A stretch of 64,000 nucleotides of DNA, from positions 186,001-250,000 of the forward strand of contig NZ_JAMLJJ010000003.1 in NCBI RefSeq assembly GCF_023736155.1. The letters are read 5' to 3'. The notes below the pieces were generated by a model. It saw only the letters and a program-made list of their open reading frames with translations, had not been told where the DNA came from and ran no database searches. This DNA is from Larsenimonas salina (GTDB lineage: Bacteria > Pseudomonadota > Gammaproteobacteria > Pseudomonadales > Halomonadaceae). Of the stretch, positions 1 to 8,577 are shown in pieces (the stretch's first letter is position 1; each line of letters opens with the position of its first letter). A program made the translations under genes and the position numbers.

Positions 1-598
1 GGCCTCAGGCCCGGGTGAGGTGCACATCGAGGGCGTACCGAGCGGCGAACAGGCACTGGCCTACCTGCCGCAGGACACCAACGCCACCGCCGTGCTGACC
101 GTGTTCGAATCGGTGGTGCTCGCCGCAAAGCAGGGGCGCTCGCTCAAGGTCTCGGAAGAGGAACTCAGAGACATCGATTCGCTTTTGGCCGCGCTTCGCA
201 TTACCGAGCTGGCCTCGCGCTATCTAAGTGAACTCAGTGGCGGCCAGCGTCAGCTCGTGGGCATTGCCCAGAGCCTGATTCGTCGCCCGCACATTCTATT
301 GATGGATGAGCCGACCTCGGCGCTCGACCTGCATCGTCAGATGGAAGTGCTGGGGCTGGTGCGCTCGCTGGCCGACGAGCGTCAGATGATCGTGATGATC
401 GCACTGCACGATCTCAACCACGCGCTCGGTTACTGCGACCACGCCTTGGTGATCGCCAACGGGCGCATGCACCGCTTCGGCAGCTGCAACGACACCATCG
501 ATCAGCACCTGCTCCGAGAGGTTTATCGGGTCGATGGCCACGTCGAGCTCAACTCGCTCAACCGGCCTCAGGTCGTTCTGAACGCCCCGATCTACTAA
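1..598 (+). CDS. Iron-siderophore-type ABC transporter ATP-binding protein, 5' end outside the window
   Basis: The frame is open from base 2 with no preceding stop, so the N-terminus with Walker A lies outside; about 198 residues are visible. A GTG at base 20 falls inside the domain and is not the real start. The remaining ABC landmarks are in order: Q-loop YLPQD, signature LSGGQ, Walker B ILLMDEP with the catalytic Glu, and H-loop ALHDLNHA. The compact form and the signature-to-H-loop sequence match FecE/FepC/FhuC-type ATPases that energise periplasmic-binding-protein-dependent uptake of ferric siderophores, haem or cobalamin. The substrate cannot be told because the permease and binding protein are outside. 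The last codons lie in a 32-bp tandem duplication. Confidence 0.85.
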   Translation, partial: ASGPGEVHIEGVPSGEQALAYLPQDTNATAVLTVFESVVLAAKQGRSLKVSEEELRDIDSLLAALRITELASRYLSELSGGQRQLVGIAQSLIRRPHILLMDEPTSALDLHRQMEVLGLVRSLADERQMIVMIALHDLNHALGYCDHALVIANGRMHRFGSCNDTIDQHLLREVYRVDGHVELNSLNRPQVVLNAPIY

Positions 599-646
599 TG
601 ACACGACCTACTAGCGCCCCGACCTACTAACGACACGACCTACCAG
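583..646. repeat. 32-bp tandem duplication across a stop codon
   Basis: Two consecutive 32-bp units, 583-614 and 615-646, differ at three positions, all T in the first and C in the second. The first contains the last codons and stop of the ABC ATPase gene; the second is downstream. It looks like slippage or duplication at a gene end, then drift. Confidence 0.85.
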
Positions 647-666
647 GACACGCACCACCCCCTCAT

Positions 667-690
667 GGCCGAGCAATCTCCCGCTCGGCC
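667..690. terminator. Hairpin between convergent genes
   Basis: A perfect 8-bp stem (GGCCGAGC / GCTCGGCC) with an 8-nt loop lies between the convergent ABC ATPase and oxidoreductase genes. No T-run follows on either strand, so intrinsic termination is uncertain; it may only protect 3' ends. Confidence 0.4.
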
Positions 691-706
691 TTGCAAGCCC
701 CGCGCC

Positions 707-2104
707 CTACTCCACCATCCGTGAGACGGCGTTGTTGACCGCGTTGAGCGCCGGGCTCAGCCCCGGCACGTTCATATCGCGCTGCATCAGAGACTCCTCG
801 AGCCCGTAGCTTGCCGCCACGGCCTGCGCCGACAGCCACCGAAATGGCTCTATCTCCCAGCGCTTCAAAATGTCTTCGTGGCGAGCATTGGCGTGTACCC
901 ACGGCATGGCGGTGCGTTTGCTGCCCTGCTCGGTGATCAGCTCGGCAAGTGTCTGACCCATGATGTGCGCCATCGCCGCGCCTTCACCGGCGTAACCGCC
1001 GGCGGTGGCAATGCCGGTTGCGGCGTCTCGAATCACGTGCGGGCGAAAATGACGCGAAAGCCCGAGCGTACCGCCCCAGCCGTGGGTCACGCGCACATCG
1101 CCAAGCCCCGGAAACAGCGCCTTCAAAAGCCCCTGTCGCATTCTCATGTGGCGGTCGGTAATCTCGAACGACTGACGGGGCGGCCCGCCGAAGTGGTAAT
1201 AGCCCTGGGCGCCGAAGATGAGCCGATTGTCACGGCTTCGCTGGCCGTAGGTCACCAGTCGACTGGCATCGCCGAAGGCGTGGCGCGCGTTGAGGCCGAT
1301 CTCCCCCCACTGCGCCTCATCGAGCGGCTCGGTGGCGATCAGCATGCTCTCGATCGGCAGAATGCGACGCTTGAGGCCAAGGTGGCGGGTATAGCCCTCG
1401 GTAGCGGCGATGATGTGGCGCGCGCGGACGCGGCCCATGGCCGTTCGAACGATGCCGGGCTCGATCGCCTCCACCGGGCTTTGCTCGACGATCTCGATCC
1501 CGCGCTCGGCAAGCCGTGCGGCCAGCCCCTGCAGCAGCTTCATCGGATGAAAGGTCGCCACCTGACGTTGGAGAATGCCGCCGCGCTGGTCGCGAAAGCG
1601 AGCGATGCGGTCCATTGCCTCGGGCGAGAGCCACTTGCAGTCCGCCTCACGAAAGCCGATGTGATGAAGGTGCTCGAGGTACTCCCGCTGCACCCGCTCC
1701 TGCGCCTTGTAACGCGCCGCCACGTATACCGCCCCGCCCTTGTGGTAGTCGGCGTCGATCCCCTCGCGGGCCAGCACCGAGCCGATGTCATCGACGTTGT
1801 GGCACAGCAGATCGCACACCCCTCGGCGCTGATGCTCGGGCCAATGATCGATGTAGCGGTCGAGCCCCGCCATGCTGCCTAAAAGCCACCCGCCGTTGCG
1901 CCCGGACGCGCCGAACCCGAGCCGCTCGGCCTCGAGCACCACGATCTTGAGCGACGGCGCGAGCTGGTTGAGGTAGTACGCCGACCAGAGCCCGGTGAAG
2001 CCGGCGCCAACAATCGCCACATCAGCGTCAAGATCGCTCGACAGGCTCGGGTAACGCACCGGCGGCGCAGGCAGGCTGTCGTGCCAGTAACAGGGGTGGG
2101 ACAT
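707..2104 (-). CDS. FAD-dependent amine oxidase of the DAO family (PuuB-like)
   Basis: A 465-residue protein with an N-terminal Rossmann dinucleotide motif (VAIVGAGFTGLWSAYYL, about residues 29-45) and the ASGRNGGW segment typical of DAO-family flavoenzymes such as gamma-glutamylputrescine oxidase, glycine/D-amino-acid oxidases and sarcosine oxidase. A C-terminal GGYAGEGAAM segment fits the FAD-binding closure. It would oxidise a primary or secondary amine to an imine/aldehyde plus ammonia and H2O2. It stands alone: no gamma-glutamylputrescine synthetase or aldehyde dehydrogenase is adjacent, so the substrate is open. There is no signal peptide, so it is cytoplasmic. Confidence 0.8.
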   Translation of the reverse strand: MSHPCYWHDSLPAPPVRYPSLSSDLDADVAIVGAGFTGLWSAYYLNQLAPSLKIVVLEAERLGFGASGRNGGWLLGSMAGLDRYIDHWPEHQRRGVCDLLCHNVDDIGSVLAREGIDADYHKGGAVYVAARYKAQERVQREYLEHLHHIGFREADCKWLSPEAMDRIARFRDQRGGILQRQVATFHPMKLLQGLAARLAERGIEIVEQSPVEAIEPGIVRTAMGRVRARHIIAATEGYTRHLGLKRRILPIESMLIATEPLDEAQWGEIGLNARHAFGDASRLVTYGQRSRDNRLIFGAQGYYHFGGPPRQSFEITDRHMRMRQGLLKALFPGLGDVRVTHGWGGTLGLSRHFRPHVIRDAATGIATAGGYAGEGAAMAHIMGQTLAELITEQGSKRTAMPWVHANARHEDILKRWEIEPFRWLSAQAVAASYGLEESLMQRDMNVPGLSPALNAVNNAVSRMVE

Positions 2105-2261
2105 CGAAACGACTCCAGCGGGTGAACCTTTATAGCTTACAGCAACGCCCTTCCTCAGTGGCGGAAGAACGTATACAGGAAGCCGTCATCTGAGGCGGGC
2201 ATCAAGCGTCTTCTCTAATCGTCAGACGCCATTCGATATTTGGTTACATGCGATCACGGCC

Positions 2262-2294
2262 TCGTCATCAAACCGTGTCCTAAGTGTCATTTAA
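2262..2294 (+). promoter_or_regulatory. Candidate Pho box (three 11-bp repeats)
   Basis: Three consecutive 11-mers (2262-2272, 2273-2283, 2284-2294) share the pattern N-N-G-T-[CG]-[AT]-[TC]-N-[AT]-A-A: TCGTCATCAAA, CCGTGTCCTAA, GTGTCATTTAA. Tandem GTCAT-type half-sites at 11-bp spacing before an A/T-rich 4-mer are the hallmark of PhoB binding sites. The element ends 72 bp before the tandem-SurE gene start. PhoB control is inferred; it suits the predicted function. Confidence 0.55.
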
Positions 2295-2366
2295 GCGAGG
2301 CAGTCTACCCGAGCACGCGGGCCCGGCCCGCGCCACCATAATCAGACAATGACTCGGGGAACTTCC

Positions 2367-4829
2367 ATGTTCACGCACGCATTTGGCCAAACGACCGCGC
2401 CCTTCGGATCCACCGCTCTGTCTCCCTTAACCCAAACGCCGTTTGACGGTTTGAGCTTTCAGCCGGTCAGCCTGAGCTGGGGCAATACCACCAGCACCTT
2501 CAGCGCCCCCGGGGTGCAGTACGGCCATACCCAGTCCTTCGTTCAAGGCAGCCTGACCGACCTGAAGGCGCACCTTAGCGCCGAGACACCGACAGCGCCC
2601 CAAAGCGATGCCGCAGACGCCAACGCGCCGCTCGATATCCTTTTGACCAACGACGACGGCTTCGACGCCCCCGGCATTCAGTCGATGTACGAGGCGCTGA
2701 CCGAGGCCGGTCATAACGTGACCATCGTTGCGCCCAAGGACAACCAAAGCGCCCAGGGCAGCTCGCTTGGCGGAGTCGAGGCACTGACCTCGACCATCGG
2801 CGTCGGCACGTTCGATGACGCCGGCAACTACTGGGTCGATGGCCGCCCAAAGGTTGCGGTCGAGACCGCACTCGATAGCCTGCTGGCCGACCAGCACTTC
2901 GATCTGGCGATTTCCGGCACCAACTCCGGCGAAAACATCGGCACCAGCGAAAATATCTCCGGCACCGTCGGCGCCGCGGTTCAGGCCCTTCAAAACGGCC
3001 TGCCGGCCATCGCGGTCTCGGCCGACACCAAGCAGGCCGGTGACAGCGGCTTCGACAACGCCGCCGAGTACACCCTGAAGCTGCTCGATAAGCTCCAAAA
3101 CGCCCAGAAGGAGGGTGAGCCGCTGCTGCCGGACGGCACCGGGCTTTCGGTCAACGCCCCCGCGGGCGAAGTCGACGGCGTGGCGCTCACCGAGATTACC
3201 CGCAAGTCGAGCACCGAATACCCCATCGTCGAAAACGACGACGGCAGCTATGGCTCTTCCGGCATCGACCAGCAAGGCAGCGGCAGCGCGACCGCCGAGG
3301 GCGATCAGTTTCTTGAAAACAAGGTGACCGTCTCCGCCATCGACGGCAACTGGAGCGCCAATGAGCAGGCCCGCAGTGCGCTGGAAGCCCGCCTCGGCGA
3401 CCTGCTCGGCGATGGCGAGACCGCATCTGACCACGCCGGGCTCAACGTCATGCTGGTCAATGACGACGGCTATCAGGCCGAAGGGCTTGAAGCGGCGCGC
3501 GATGCGCTGCTGGACGCGGGCTACACCGTGACCGTGGTCGCCCCCACCGAGCAGCAAAGCGGCGTTGGCAGCTCGCTGACGCTTGGAAGCTTCGAGGTCA
3601 CCGAATTCGAGGCAGGCTACCACGTCGACGCCACGCCCAGCACCACGGTCTACACCGGCATGGACGCCCTGCTCCAGGGCATGGACAAGCCGGATCTGGT
3701 GGTGTCAGGCATCAACCAGGGCGCCAACGTCGGCCTACAGGCAAACGCCTCCGGCACGCTGTCCGCAGCCGTTGCCTCGGTGTTCAACTACGACGTGCCC
3801 GCCATTGCAATGTCCGCCGGCACCGATGAGACCGGCCAGGTGCCGGGCGGCCTCTACGCCACCAGCGCCGATTTTCTGGTCGAGCTGATCGGCGATCTGC
3901 AGTCGACCACCACCGGCAACGGCGTCGAGGTGCTGCCGGAAGGGCTTGACCTCAACGTCAACGTGCCGGTCGATGCCGATCTGGACAACATTGCCTTCAC
4001 GCTGATGGATCAGGCCAACAACGGCGAACTGGGCGTCACCGACACCGGCAGCGGCGACTACGCATTCACTCTGGGCGAGGCGGTCAACACCGACGCCCCC
4101 TACTCCGAGGGCACCCACTTCAATGACGGCGACATCACCATCACACCCATCGACGGCAGCTATCAGGCCGACGACGACGTGACCGCGCTGATGGCCGACC
4201 TGCTCGGCATCCAGTACGGCGCGCCGAGTCTGGTGCGACACGGCGATGACGACGGCGACACCCTGACCGGCGGCCTCGGCAACGACTGGATCACCGGCGG
4301 TGCCGGCGACGACATCATTCTTGCAAGCGCCGGCAACGACGACATTGACGGCGGCGAAGGCAATAACACCGTCGTCTTCGACGGCGCGCGCGATGACTAC
4401 CGCATCGACCTCGACGGCGACACGGTGCTGGTCACCGATCGCCTGAACAACGACACCGACATGCTCAACAACATTGCAACGCTTGCGTTCGATGACACTG
4501 CACTCGAGACCGCGGAGCTTCACGGCACGGGCGCCTCGGAGGCGTATGATCTCGACGGCCTGCTCTCAGGCGTGTTCGACGGCGCCGAGTCGCTGCTCAC
4601 CGCCATGAACCAGGCATCCAACGTGCCGTTCCAGGCGCCCGAGGACTGGGTCAACCTTGGCCAGCAGAGCACACAGGGCGGCGTTACTCCAACCGATACC
4701 GGCCTGGCGTTTGGCCTACAAAGCGAGGCAAGCCAGCTTTCCTATCAGAATCCGGCCGCCAACCCGGACGCGCTGCTGGCCGGCATCAACGACCTCATGA
4801 GTGGCCAGACCGACGCCCTGTTCGGCTAA
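2367..4829 (+). CDS. Tandem SurE-domain nucleotidase/phosphatase with RTX repeats, putative type I secretion substrate
   Basis: Two complete SurE domains lie in one 820-residue chain. Domain 1 (about 88-345) has TNDDG at 94-98, the KDNQSAQGSS loop and SGTNSGEN. Domain 2 (about 355-612) has VNDDG, TEQQSGVGSS and SGINQGAN. SurE is normally a ~250-residue cytoplasmic 5'/3'-nucleotidase that binds its metal through the DD pair. After domain 2 come nonapeptide-like RTX repeats (GGLGNDWIT, GGAGDDIIL, GGEGNNTVV), which bind calcium in type I secreted proteins. There is no Sec signal; the N-terminus is Phe/Thr/Pro-rich (PFG at 12-14, PFDG at 25-28). I chose the ATG at 2367, with CGGGGAA upstream, over the ATG at 2349. 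Extracellular nucleotide dephosphorylation is inferred. Confidence 0.82.
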   Translation: MFTHAFGQTTAPFGSTALSPLTQTPFDGLSFQPVSLSWGNTTSTFSAPGVQYGHTQSFVQGSLTDLKAHLSAETPTAPQSDAADANAPLDILLTNDDGFDAPGIQSMYEALTEAGHNVTIVAPKDNQSAQGSSLGGVEALTSTIGVGTFDDAGNYWVDGRPKVAVETALDSLLADQHFDLAISGTNSGENIGTSENISGTVGAAVQALQNGLPAIAVSADTKQAGDSGFDNAAEYTLKLLDKLQNAQKEGEPLLPDGTGLSVNAPAGEVDGVALTEITRKSSTEYPIVENDDGSYGSSGIDQQGSGSATAEGDQFLENKVTVSAIDGNWSANEQARSALEARLGDLLGDGETASDHAGLNVMLVNDDGYQAEGLEAARDALLDAGYTVTVVAPTEQQSGVGSSLTLGSFEVTEFEAGYHVDATPSTTVYTGMDALLQGMDKPDLVVSGINQGANVGLQANASGTLSAAVASVFNYDVPAIAMSAGTDETGQVPGGLYATSADFLVELIGDLQSTTTGNGVEVLPEGLDLNVNVPVDADLDNIAFTLMDQANNGELGVTDTGSGDYAFTLGEAVNTDAPYSEGTHFNDGDITITPIDGSYQADDDVTALMADLLGIQYGAPSLVRHGDDDGDTLTGGLGNDWITGGAGDDIILASAGNDDIDGGEGNNTVVFDGARDDYRIDLDGDTVLVTDRLNNDTDMLNNIATLAFDDTALETAELHGTGASEAYDLDGLLSGVFDGAESLLTAMNQASNVPFQAPEDWVNLGQQSTQGGVTPTDTGLAFGLQSEASQLSYQNPAANPDALLAGINDLMSGQTDALFG

Positions 4830-4850
4830 ACCGCCCGAGCGTCACGTTTG

Positions 4851-4883
4851 AAAAAAGCCCGGCGCTGGCCGGGCTTTCCTTTT
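4851..4883. terminator. Bidirectional rho-independent terminator
   Basis: The 7-bp stem GCCCGGC / GCCGGGC has a GCTG loop, with an A-run before and a T-rich run after. It sits between the convergent SurE-tandem and phytase-like genes and could serve both. Confidence 0.8.
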
Positions 4884-4908
4884 ATGGGCACCTACATTTT
4901 ATGGACGC

Positions 4909-6357
4909 CTACATTCCCCAGAGATCGAATGCCTCGGCGCCTGCCGGGGCCAGCCCGAGCGGCTCCAGGCCCGCCGCTGAAAAATCAAACGCGCCGGAGA
5001 GCGTCGATGCACTCGCCTCGATACCGTCGAACACCGCCGTACTTTCAGCCCCAAAGGCCGTGGCAAACAGCGGTGCAAGTGCGTCCCCGGCCAGATCGAG
5101 TGTGCGCCCGATGGCCGCATCGAAGGCGCTCAAATCGAACGTCGGCATGCTCGGGATCGTGGGCGCCTCCGGGGCCACATCGAGCCCCAGCGCGATGAAC
5201 TGGGTGCTCTGGGTGTCGCTGAAGTTGTCATCAGACACCAGAATCAGGCTCTGACGCCCGTCCTCGAGCATCGGGCCGAACGCCATGCCCTCGACGTTGT
5301 CCGGCTCGAACCCGAACGCCCCCAGATCGGCCACCAGCGTCTTATCGACCGGACGCACGGCAGTGCCGGCTTCCGGCAGTGCGTCGAGGCCCTGAATGTC
5401 GGTCGCGCGCTCGGTGTCGATCTCATAAAGGCGAATGGTATTGCCCACGCCCTCGGCGAACCCGCGCTCGAGCGCGAGCAGATGGTCGTCATCCAGCGCC
5501 AGCAGCTCCACCAGCCCATTGGTCGAAAAACCATCGTCACTTGCAGGCCGCTCGGGTATCGGTTCGGTCGGGTACACATAGGCGTGCTGGGCGCCGTCCT
5601 CGCCGAGCTCAAACTCGAGCAGGCGCGCAGGGCTTCCCGTGTTGGCGCTTGCCGCGGGGCCGTCCTGAACCAGCGCGTTCTCGGTCGCGGTAAAAAGGCG
5701 CGTGTGGTCGGGCGTCAGCGTGACGCTTTCAAGCGCCAGATTGTTGCGAATGCCGGCCGTTTCCTCGCCGTCCGGCATCAGCGCCTGGGGAAGCTCGAGG
5801 GCGCCGATCTGCTGACCGTCCCGGCCGTAGTGGCCGACCGAGGGCGCCAGCCCCTGACGCGCATCACCTTCGGAGGAAATGTAGAGCGTCCCGTCATCAC
5901 TCACGTCAATCGCCTCGGGGTCGATGGTGCCCTCGGCAAACGGCGCACCGCCGTTCTGCCTGAGCGTGGTGACGTCGGTGAAGCGCACGTCGCCGTCATC
6001 GAGGTGGCCATCGCCCAGATCCACACGCAGTGCGTAGAATCGGGCCTCGTTGAGCTCGCTGCGGTCGTCGGAAATCGCCAGATAGCTGTCGCTCGCGGGC
6101 AGATAGGTCAGCCCTGACAACCCGCCGACCGTGGTGCCCTCGAACTGCATTCCGCTGTCGAAGTTGGTCATCCCGAGAAATTCGACGTCCTGAACGCGTG
6201 GGGCGTCCGTATCGGGCAGGGCCGGGCCGGCGTCGGTCAGTCGGTGGTGGGGCGCCGTAATTGCCCCGAAAGGCGGCGCGAACGGCTCAACGTGATCGAA
6301 TAAGGCGTTGTAGGGCGCAGCGCGCAGGGCGCCGTCGAAGGGGGTGAGGTAGGCCAT
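4909..6357 (-). CDS. Phytase-like esterase (PF13449-type beta-propeller), secreted type without Sec signal
   Basis: A 482-residue acidic protein resembling the esterase-like activity of phytase family. Supporting segments are GLSGLTYLPASDSYLAISDD (about 78-97), the TIDPEAIDVSDDGTLYISSEG region, NLALESVTLTPD, FEPDNVEGMAFGPM and LILVSDDNFSD. Such proteins are beta-propellers, normally exported, that hydrolyse phosphoesters including phytate or act as esterases. The N-terminus (MAYLTPFDGAL) has no hydrophobic signal core and carries the same PFDG tetrapeptide as the SurE protein. The C-terminal ~80 residues form a hydrophobic, Ala/Phe/Leu-rich tail ending DLWGM with no homology I recognise. It is transcribed away from the alkaline phosphatase gene. 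Confidence 0.75.
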   Translation of the reverse strand: MAYLTPFDGALRAAPYNALFDHVEPFAPPFGAITAPHHRLTDAGPALPDTDAPRVQDVEFLGMTNFDSGMQFEGTTVGGLSGLTYLPASDSYLAISDDRSELNEARFYALRVDLGDGHLDDGDVRFTDVTTLRQNGGAPFAEGTIDPEAIDVSDDGTLYISSEGDARQGLAPSVGHYGRDGQQIGALELPQALMPDGEETAGIRNNLALESVTLTPDHTRLFTATENALVQDGPAASANTGSPARLLEFELGEDGAQHAYVYPTEPIPERPASDDGFSTNGLVELLALDDDHLLALERGFAEGVGNTIRLYEIDTERATDIQGLDALPEAGTAVRPVDKTLVADLGAFGFEPDNVEGMAFGPMLEDGRQSLILVSDDNFSDTQSTQFIALGLDVAPEAPTIPSMPTFDLSAFDAAIGRTLDLAGDALAPLFATAFGAESTAVFDGIEASASTLSGAFDFSAAGLEPLGLAPAGAEAFDLWGM

Positions 6358-6405
6358 GAAAGACTCCGTGTTCGACGCAAGGAAGAAAAACCGCGCCTAG
6401 ACGCT

Positions 6406-6429
6406 ATACCCCCTGCATGACGGGGGTAT
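6406..6429. promoter_or_regulatory. Perfect inverted repeat in a divergent promoter region
   Basis: ATACCCCC and GGGGGTAT form an 8-bp perfect inverted repeat with an 8-nt spacer, about 50 bp upstream of the phytase-like gene and 195 bp upstream of the alkaline phosphatase gene. No T-run follows. A shared operator is possible. No convincing Pho box is seen in this intergenic stretch. Confidence 0.35.
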
Positions 6430-6624
6430 GTCCGAACGCGGACAGCGATGCAATTGGCAATACCGCAGAGCATTACGAGAAATAACAATTTCGGCCTACT
6501 CAGACATCATCCCTTAACCGCACTTGCGCCAAATCGTCATCACCGCGCCCTGACCATGAGGGCGGCTGCCGGCCGGGTCGGACAGCCGCCTTCACGCCCT
6601 TTTGCTGACGTATGGAGATGTTGC

Positions 6625-8322
6625 ATGTTCGGTTACACCAAAGCCTCACAGGATGTCGGGTTCGACATGACCTCGCTCCCCGACATGGGCCCGTTTCAAG
6701 GCATGGCCCCCTTCCAGACCACGACCACATTCCAGAGCGCATCCTCCTTCACGATGGCGCCCCAGCCCTTTGATGCCTCGCCAATGATTGACGACGCCCA
6801 CCAGCTCATGACCCAGGCGCTCGATCAGGCGATGGCCCAGCTCGACGACGCCCTCCAGGGCTTCATGCCTGGCATGGCCGAGCTGCCGGCCACACCAGAC
6901 ACTCCTGACTCCCCGGCGGATGAGGCACCCACCGCGGGTGACGAGGGCCTTGCCCAGAACGTGATCCTGATGGTGCCGGACGGGTTCGGCCCTGCCTACG
7001 CCGAAAGCTTCCGGGCGTTCAAGGGCGGTGAGGAAGTGCCGGCGTGGGAATCCGCCGACATGCTGACCGGCGCGATCAGCACCGAATCGGCCAACTCGCC
7101 GGTCACCGATTCCGCCGCCGCCGGCACCGCCTTTGCCACCGGCCAGAAAACCGACAACGGCATGATCTCGAAAGCCCCGGACGGCACCGACCTGACCACA
7201 CTGGTCGACATCGCCGAGGCCGCAGGCAAGGCCACCGGCGTGGTCTCGACCTCCACGGTCACTCACGCAACGCCTGCGGTGTTCGGGGCCAACGTTGCTG
7301 ATCGCAACGACCAGCACCTGATCGCCGAGCAGTTCATCGACAACGACCAGCTCGACGTGATTCTGGGCGGCGGCGCGCGCTATTTCACCGCCGAGGACGA
7401 CGGCGGCGACGGCGTGCGCGATCTTTTGACCCAGGCCGAGGATCAGGGCTATGAACTGCTCACCGACGCAGATGACCTGGACGGCGCCAGCGGCGACCGC
7501 CTGCTGGGTCTTTTTGCCGAGGACGCCCTCGACACCAGCTACGGCGAAAGCGGCAGCAACCAGCCAACGCTTGCCGAGATGACCGACACGGCGCTCGAGA
7601 CGCTTTCAAAAGACGACGACGGTTTCTTCCTGATGGTCGAAGGCAGCCAGATCGACTGGGCCGGCCACGCCAACGACGCCGGCTGGGCCATGAACGATTC
7701 GGCCGCGTTCGAGGACGCGGTGAAAGAGGCGCAGGCGTTTTCCGAGGCCAACCCCGACACCCTGATCGTGATCGCGCCGGACCATGAAACCGGCGGCATG
7801 GTCAACACGCCAACCGACGAACGCGACGCCTCGATCTATCAGAACTTCACCGGCACCTATGAGCAGATGCTCGACACCGCCAACGCCCGCATCGAGGACG
7901 CTGGCGAGGCGCGCGCCGAGGACATTCTCCAGTCGACCGTTTCCGAGATGACCGGCGACAGCGTGACGCTCTCTGATGAGGAAATGGCAGGCATCATGGG
8001 CGCCGAAAGCGAGGACGCCGCGCTCGAGGCGCTGACCACCACGCTCAACGAGCGCGGCGGCGTCAGCTACAACTCGGGCAACCACACCGCCGTCGATGTG
8101 CCGCTCTACGCCGACGGCCCCGGCGCGGGTCGCTTCGAGGGGCTGCTTGATAACACCGAGGTCAGCCACGCCCTCGCCGACGCCATGGGGCTTTCCCTGT
8201 CAGGCGCTGCCGAGGCCGAGGCGGCAACGCCCCAGTCTCAGCCGATGCCGGACGTCTCGAGCATGGCCGAGCTTGCCGGGCTGGATCTCTTTGACACGTC
8301 CGCCTCGCTCGCCATCGCCTGA
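6625..8322 (+). CDS. PhoA-type alkaline phosphatase without Sec signal
   Basis: A 565-residue alkaline phosphatase. Landmarks are the metal-binding ILMVPDGFG strand (about 112-120), the catalytic serine segment VTDSAAAGTA (about 160-169, Ser acting as nucleophile), STVTHATPA, the LMVEGSQIDWAGHAND metal ligands and the APDHETGG site, then a C-terminal GNHTA. The fold hydrolyses phosphomonoesters and is normally periplasmic or extracellular. This start is chosen because GGAGA lies 7 nt upstream; an in-frame ATG at 6448 lacks a ribosome site. The first ~105 residues precede the catalytic domain and are Phe/Met/Pro-rich (PFQG 23-26, PFQ 29-31, PFDA 48-51), then an amphipathic helix and an Asp/Pro/Ala linker, with no Sec or Tat signal. 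Confidence 0.88.
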   Translation: MFGYTKASQDVGFDMTSLPDMGPFQGMAPFQTTTTFQSASSFTMAPQPFDASPMIDDAHQLMTQALDQAMAQLDDALQGFMPGMAELPATPDTPDSPADEAPTAGDEGLAQNVILMVPDGFGPAYAESFRAFKGGEEVPAWESADMLTGAISTESANSPVTDSAAAGTAFATGQKTDNGMISKAPDGTDLTTLVDIAEAAGKATGVVSTSTVTHATPAVFGANVADRNDQHLIAEQFIDNDQLDVILGGGARYFTAEDDGGDGVRDLLTQAEDQGYELLTDADDLDGASGDRLLGLFAEDALDTSYGESGSNQPTLAEMTDTALETLSKDDDGFFLMVEGSQIDWAGHANDAGWAMNDSAAFEDAVKEAQAFSEANPDTLIVIAPDHETGGMVNTPTDERDASIYQNFTGTYEQMLDTANARIEDAGEARAEDILQSTVSEMTGDSVTLSDEEMAGIMGAESEDAALEALTTTLNERGGVSYNSGNHTAVDVPLYADGPGAGRFEGLLDNTEVSHALADAMGLSLSGAAEAEAATPQSQPMPDVSSMAELAGLDLFDTSASLAIA

Positions 8323-8347
8323 GCGCGGTCGTTACCTCGACCCATCT

Positions 8348-8438
8348 CGACAAACGACGAAACACAAGAAAAAGAACACACGCGAGAACAAGAACAAACG
8401 CGAAAAAAGAACAAACGAGAGAGCGACAACAAAAACGA
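8348..8438 (+). other. 91-nt T-free A/C/G tract after the alkaline phosphatase gene
   Basis: No T occurs on the + strand from 8348 to 8438. The tract is A-rich with recurring AAGAACA and ACAAACG words, between the stop codon and the terminator, so its RNA would be nearly unstructured. Function unknown. Confidence 0.6.
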
Positions 8439-8456
8439 TCCATCGACAACGATGAA

Positions 8457-8484
8457 GGGGCGCCCATGGGCGCCCCCTTTTTTT
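8457..8484 (+). terminator. Rho-independent terminator of the alkaline phosphatase gene
   Basis: GGGGCGCCC-AT-GGGCGCCCC forms a 9-bp stem followed by CTTTTTTT. It is 135 bp beyond the stop codon. Confidence 0.8.
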
Positions 8485-8538
8485 AAGACCGTTTTTAAGA
8501 CCGGTTTTCAGACCGACGTTCAGGCCGGTTTTCTGATC
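8481..8538. repeat. Degenerate 10-14 bp tandem repeats
   Basis: Five successive units start with a T-run and carry AGACCG or a variant: TTTTAAGACCG, TTTTTAAGACCGG, TTTTCAGACCGACG, TTCAGGCCGG, TTTTCTGATC. The array directly abuts the terminator and fills the gap before the convergent nuclease gene. Confidence 0.6.
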
Positions 8539-8577
8539 AGTGTCCTGAATCAAACAGGCCGTTCAGAATACGCGCCA

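Noticed and set aside
878-1882. Long open frame antisense to the FAD oxidoreductase
   Set aside because: No family resemblance, Arg/Ala/His-rich shadow composition, and the opposite strand encodes a clear flavoenzyme.
2427-3623. 398-codon frame antisense to the SurE gene
   Set aside because: Gly/Val/Ala-rich shadow of a GC-rich gene whose plus-strand product has both SurE motifs.
6448-6624. Longer N-terminus for the alkaline phosphatase that might contain a signal peptide
   Set aside because: The 59 extra codons give a basic, non-hydrophobic sequence and the upstream ATG lacks a ribosome site, while ATG 6625 has GGAGA.
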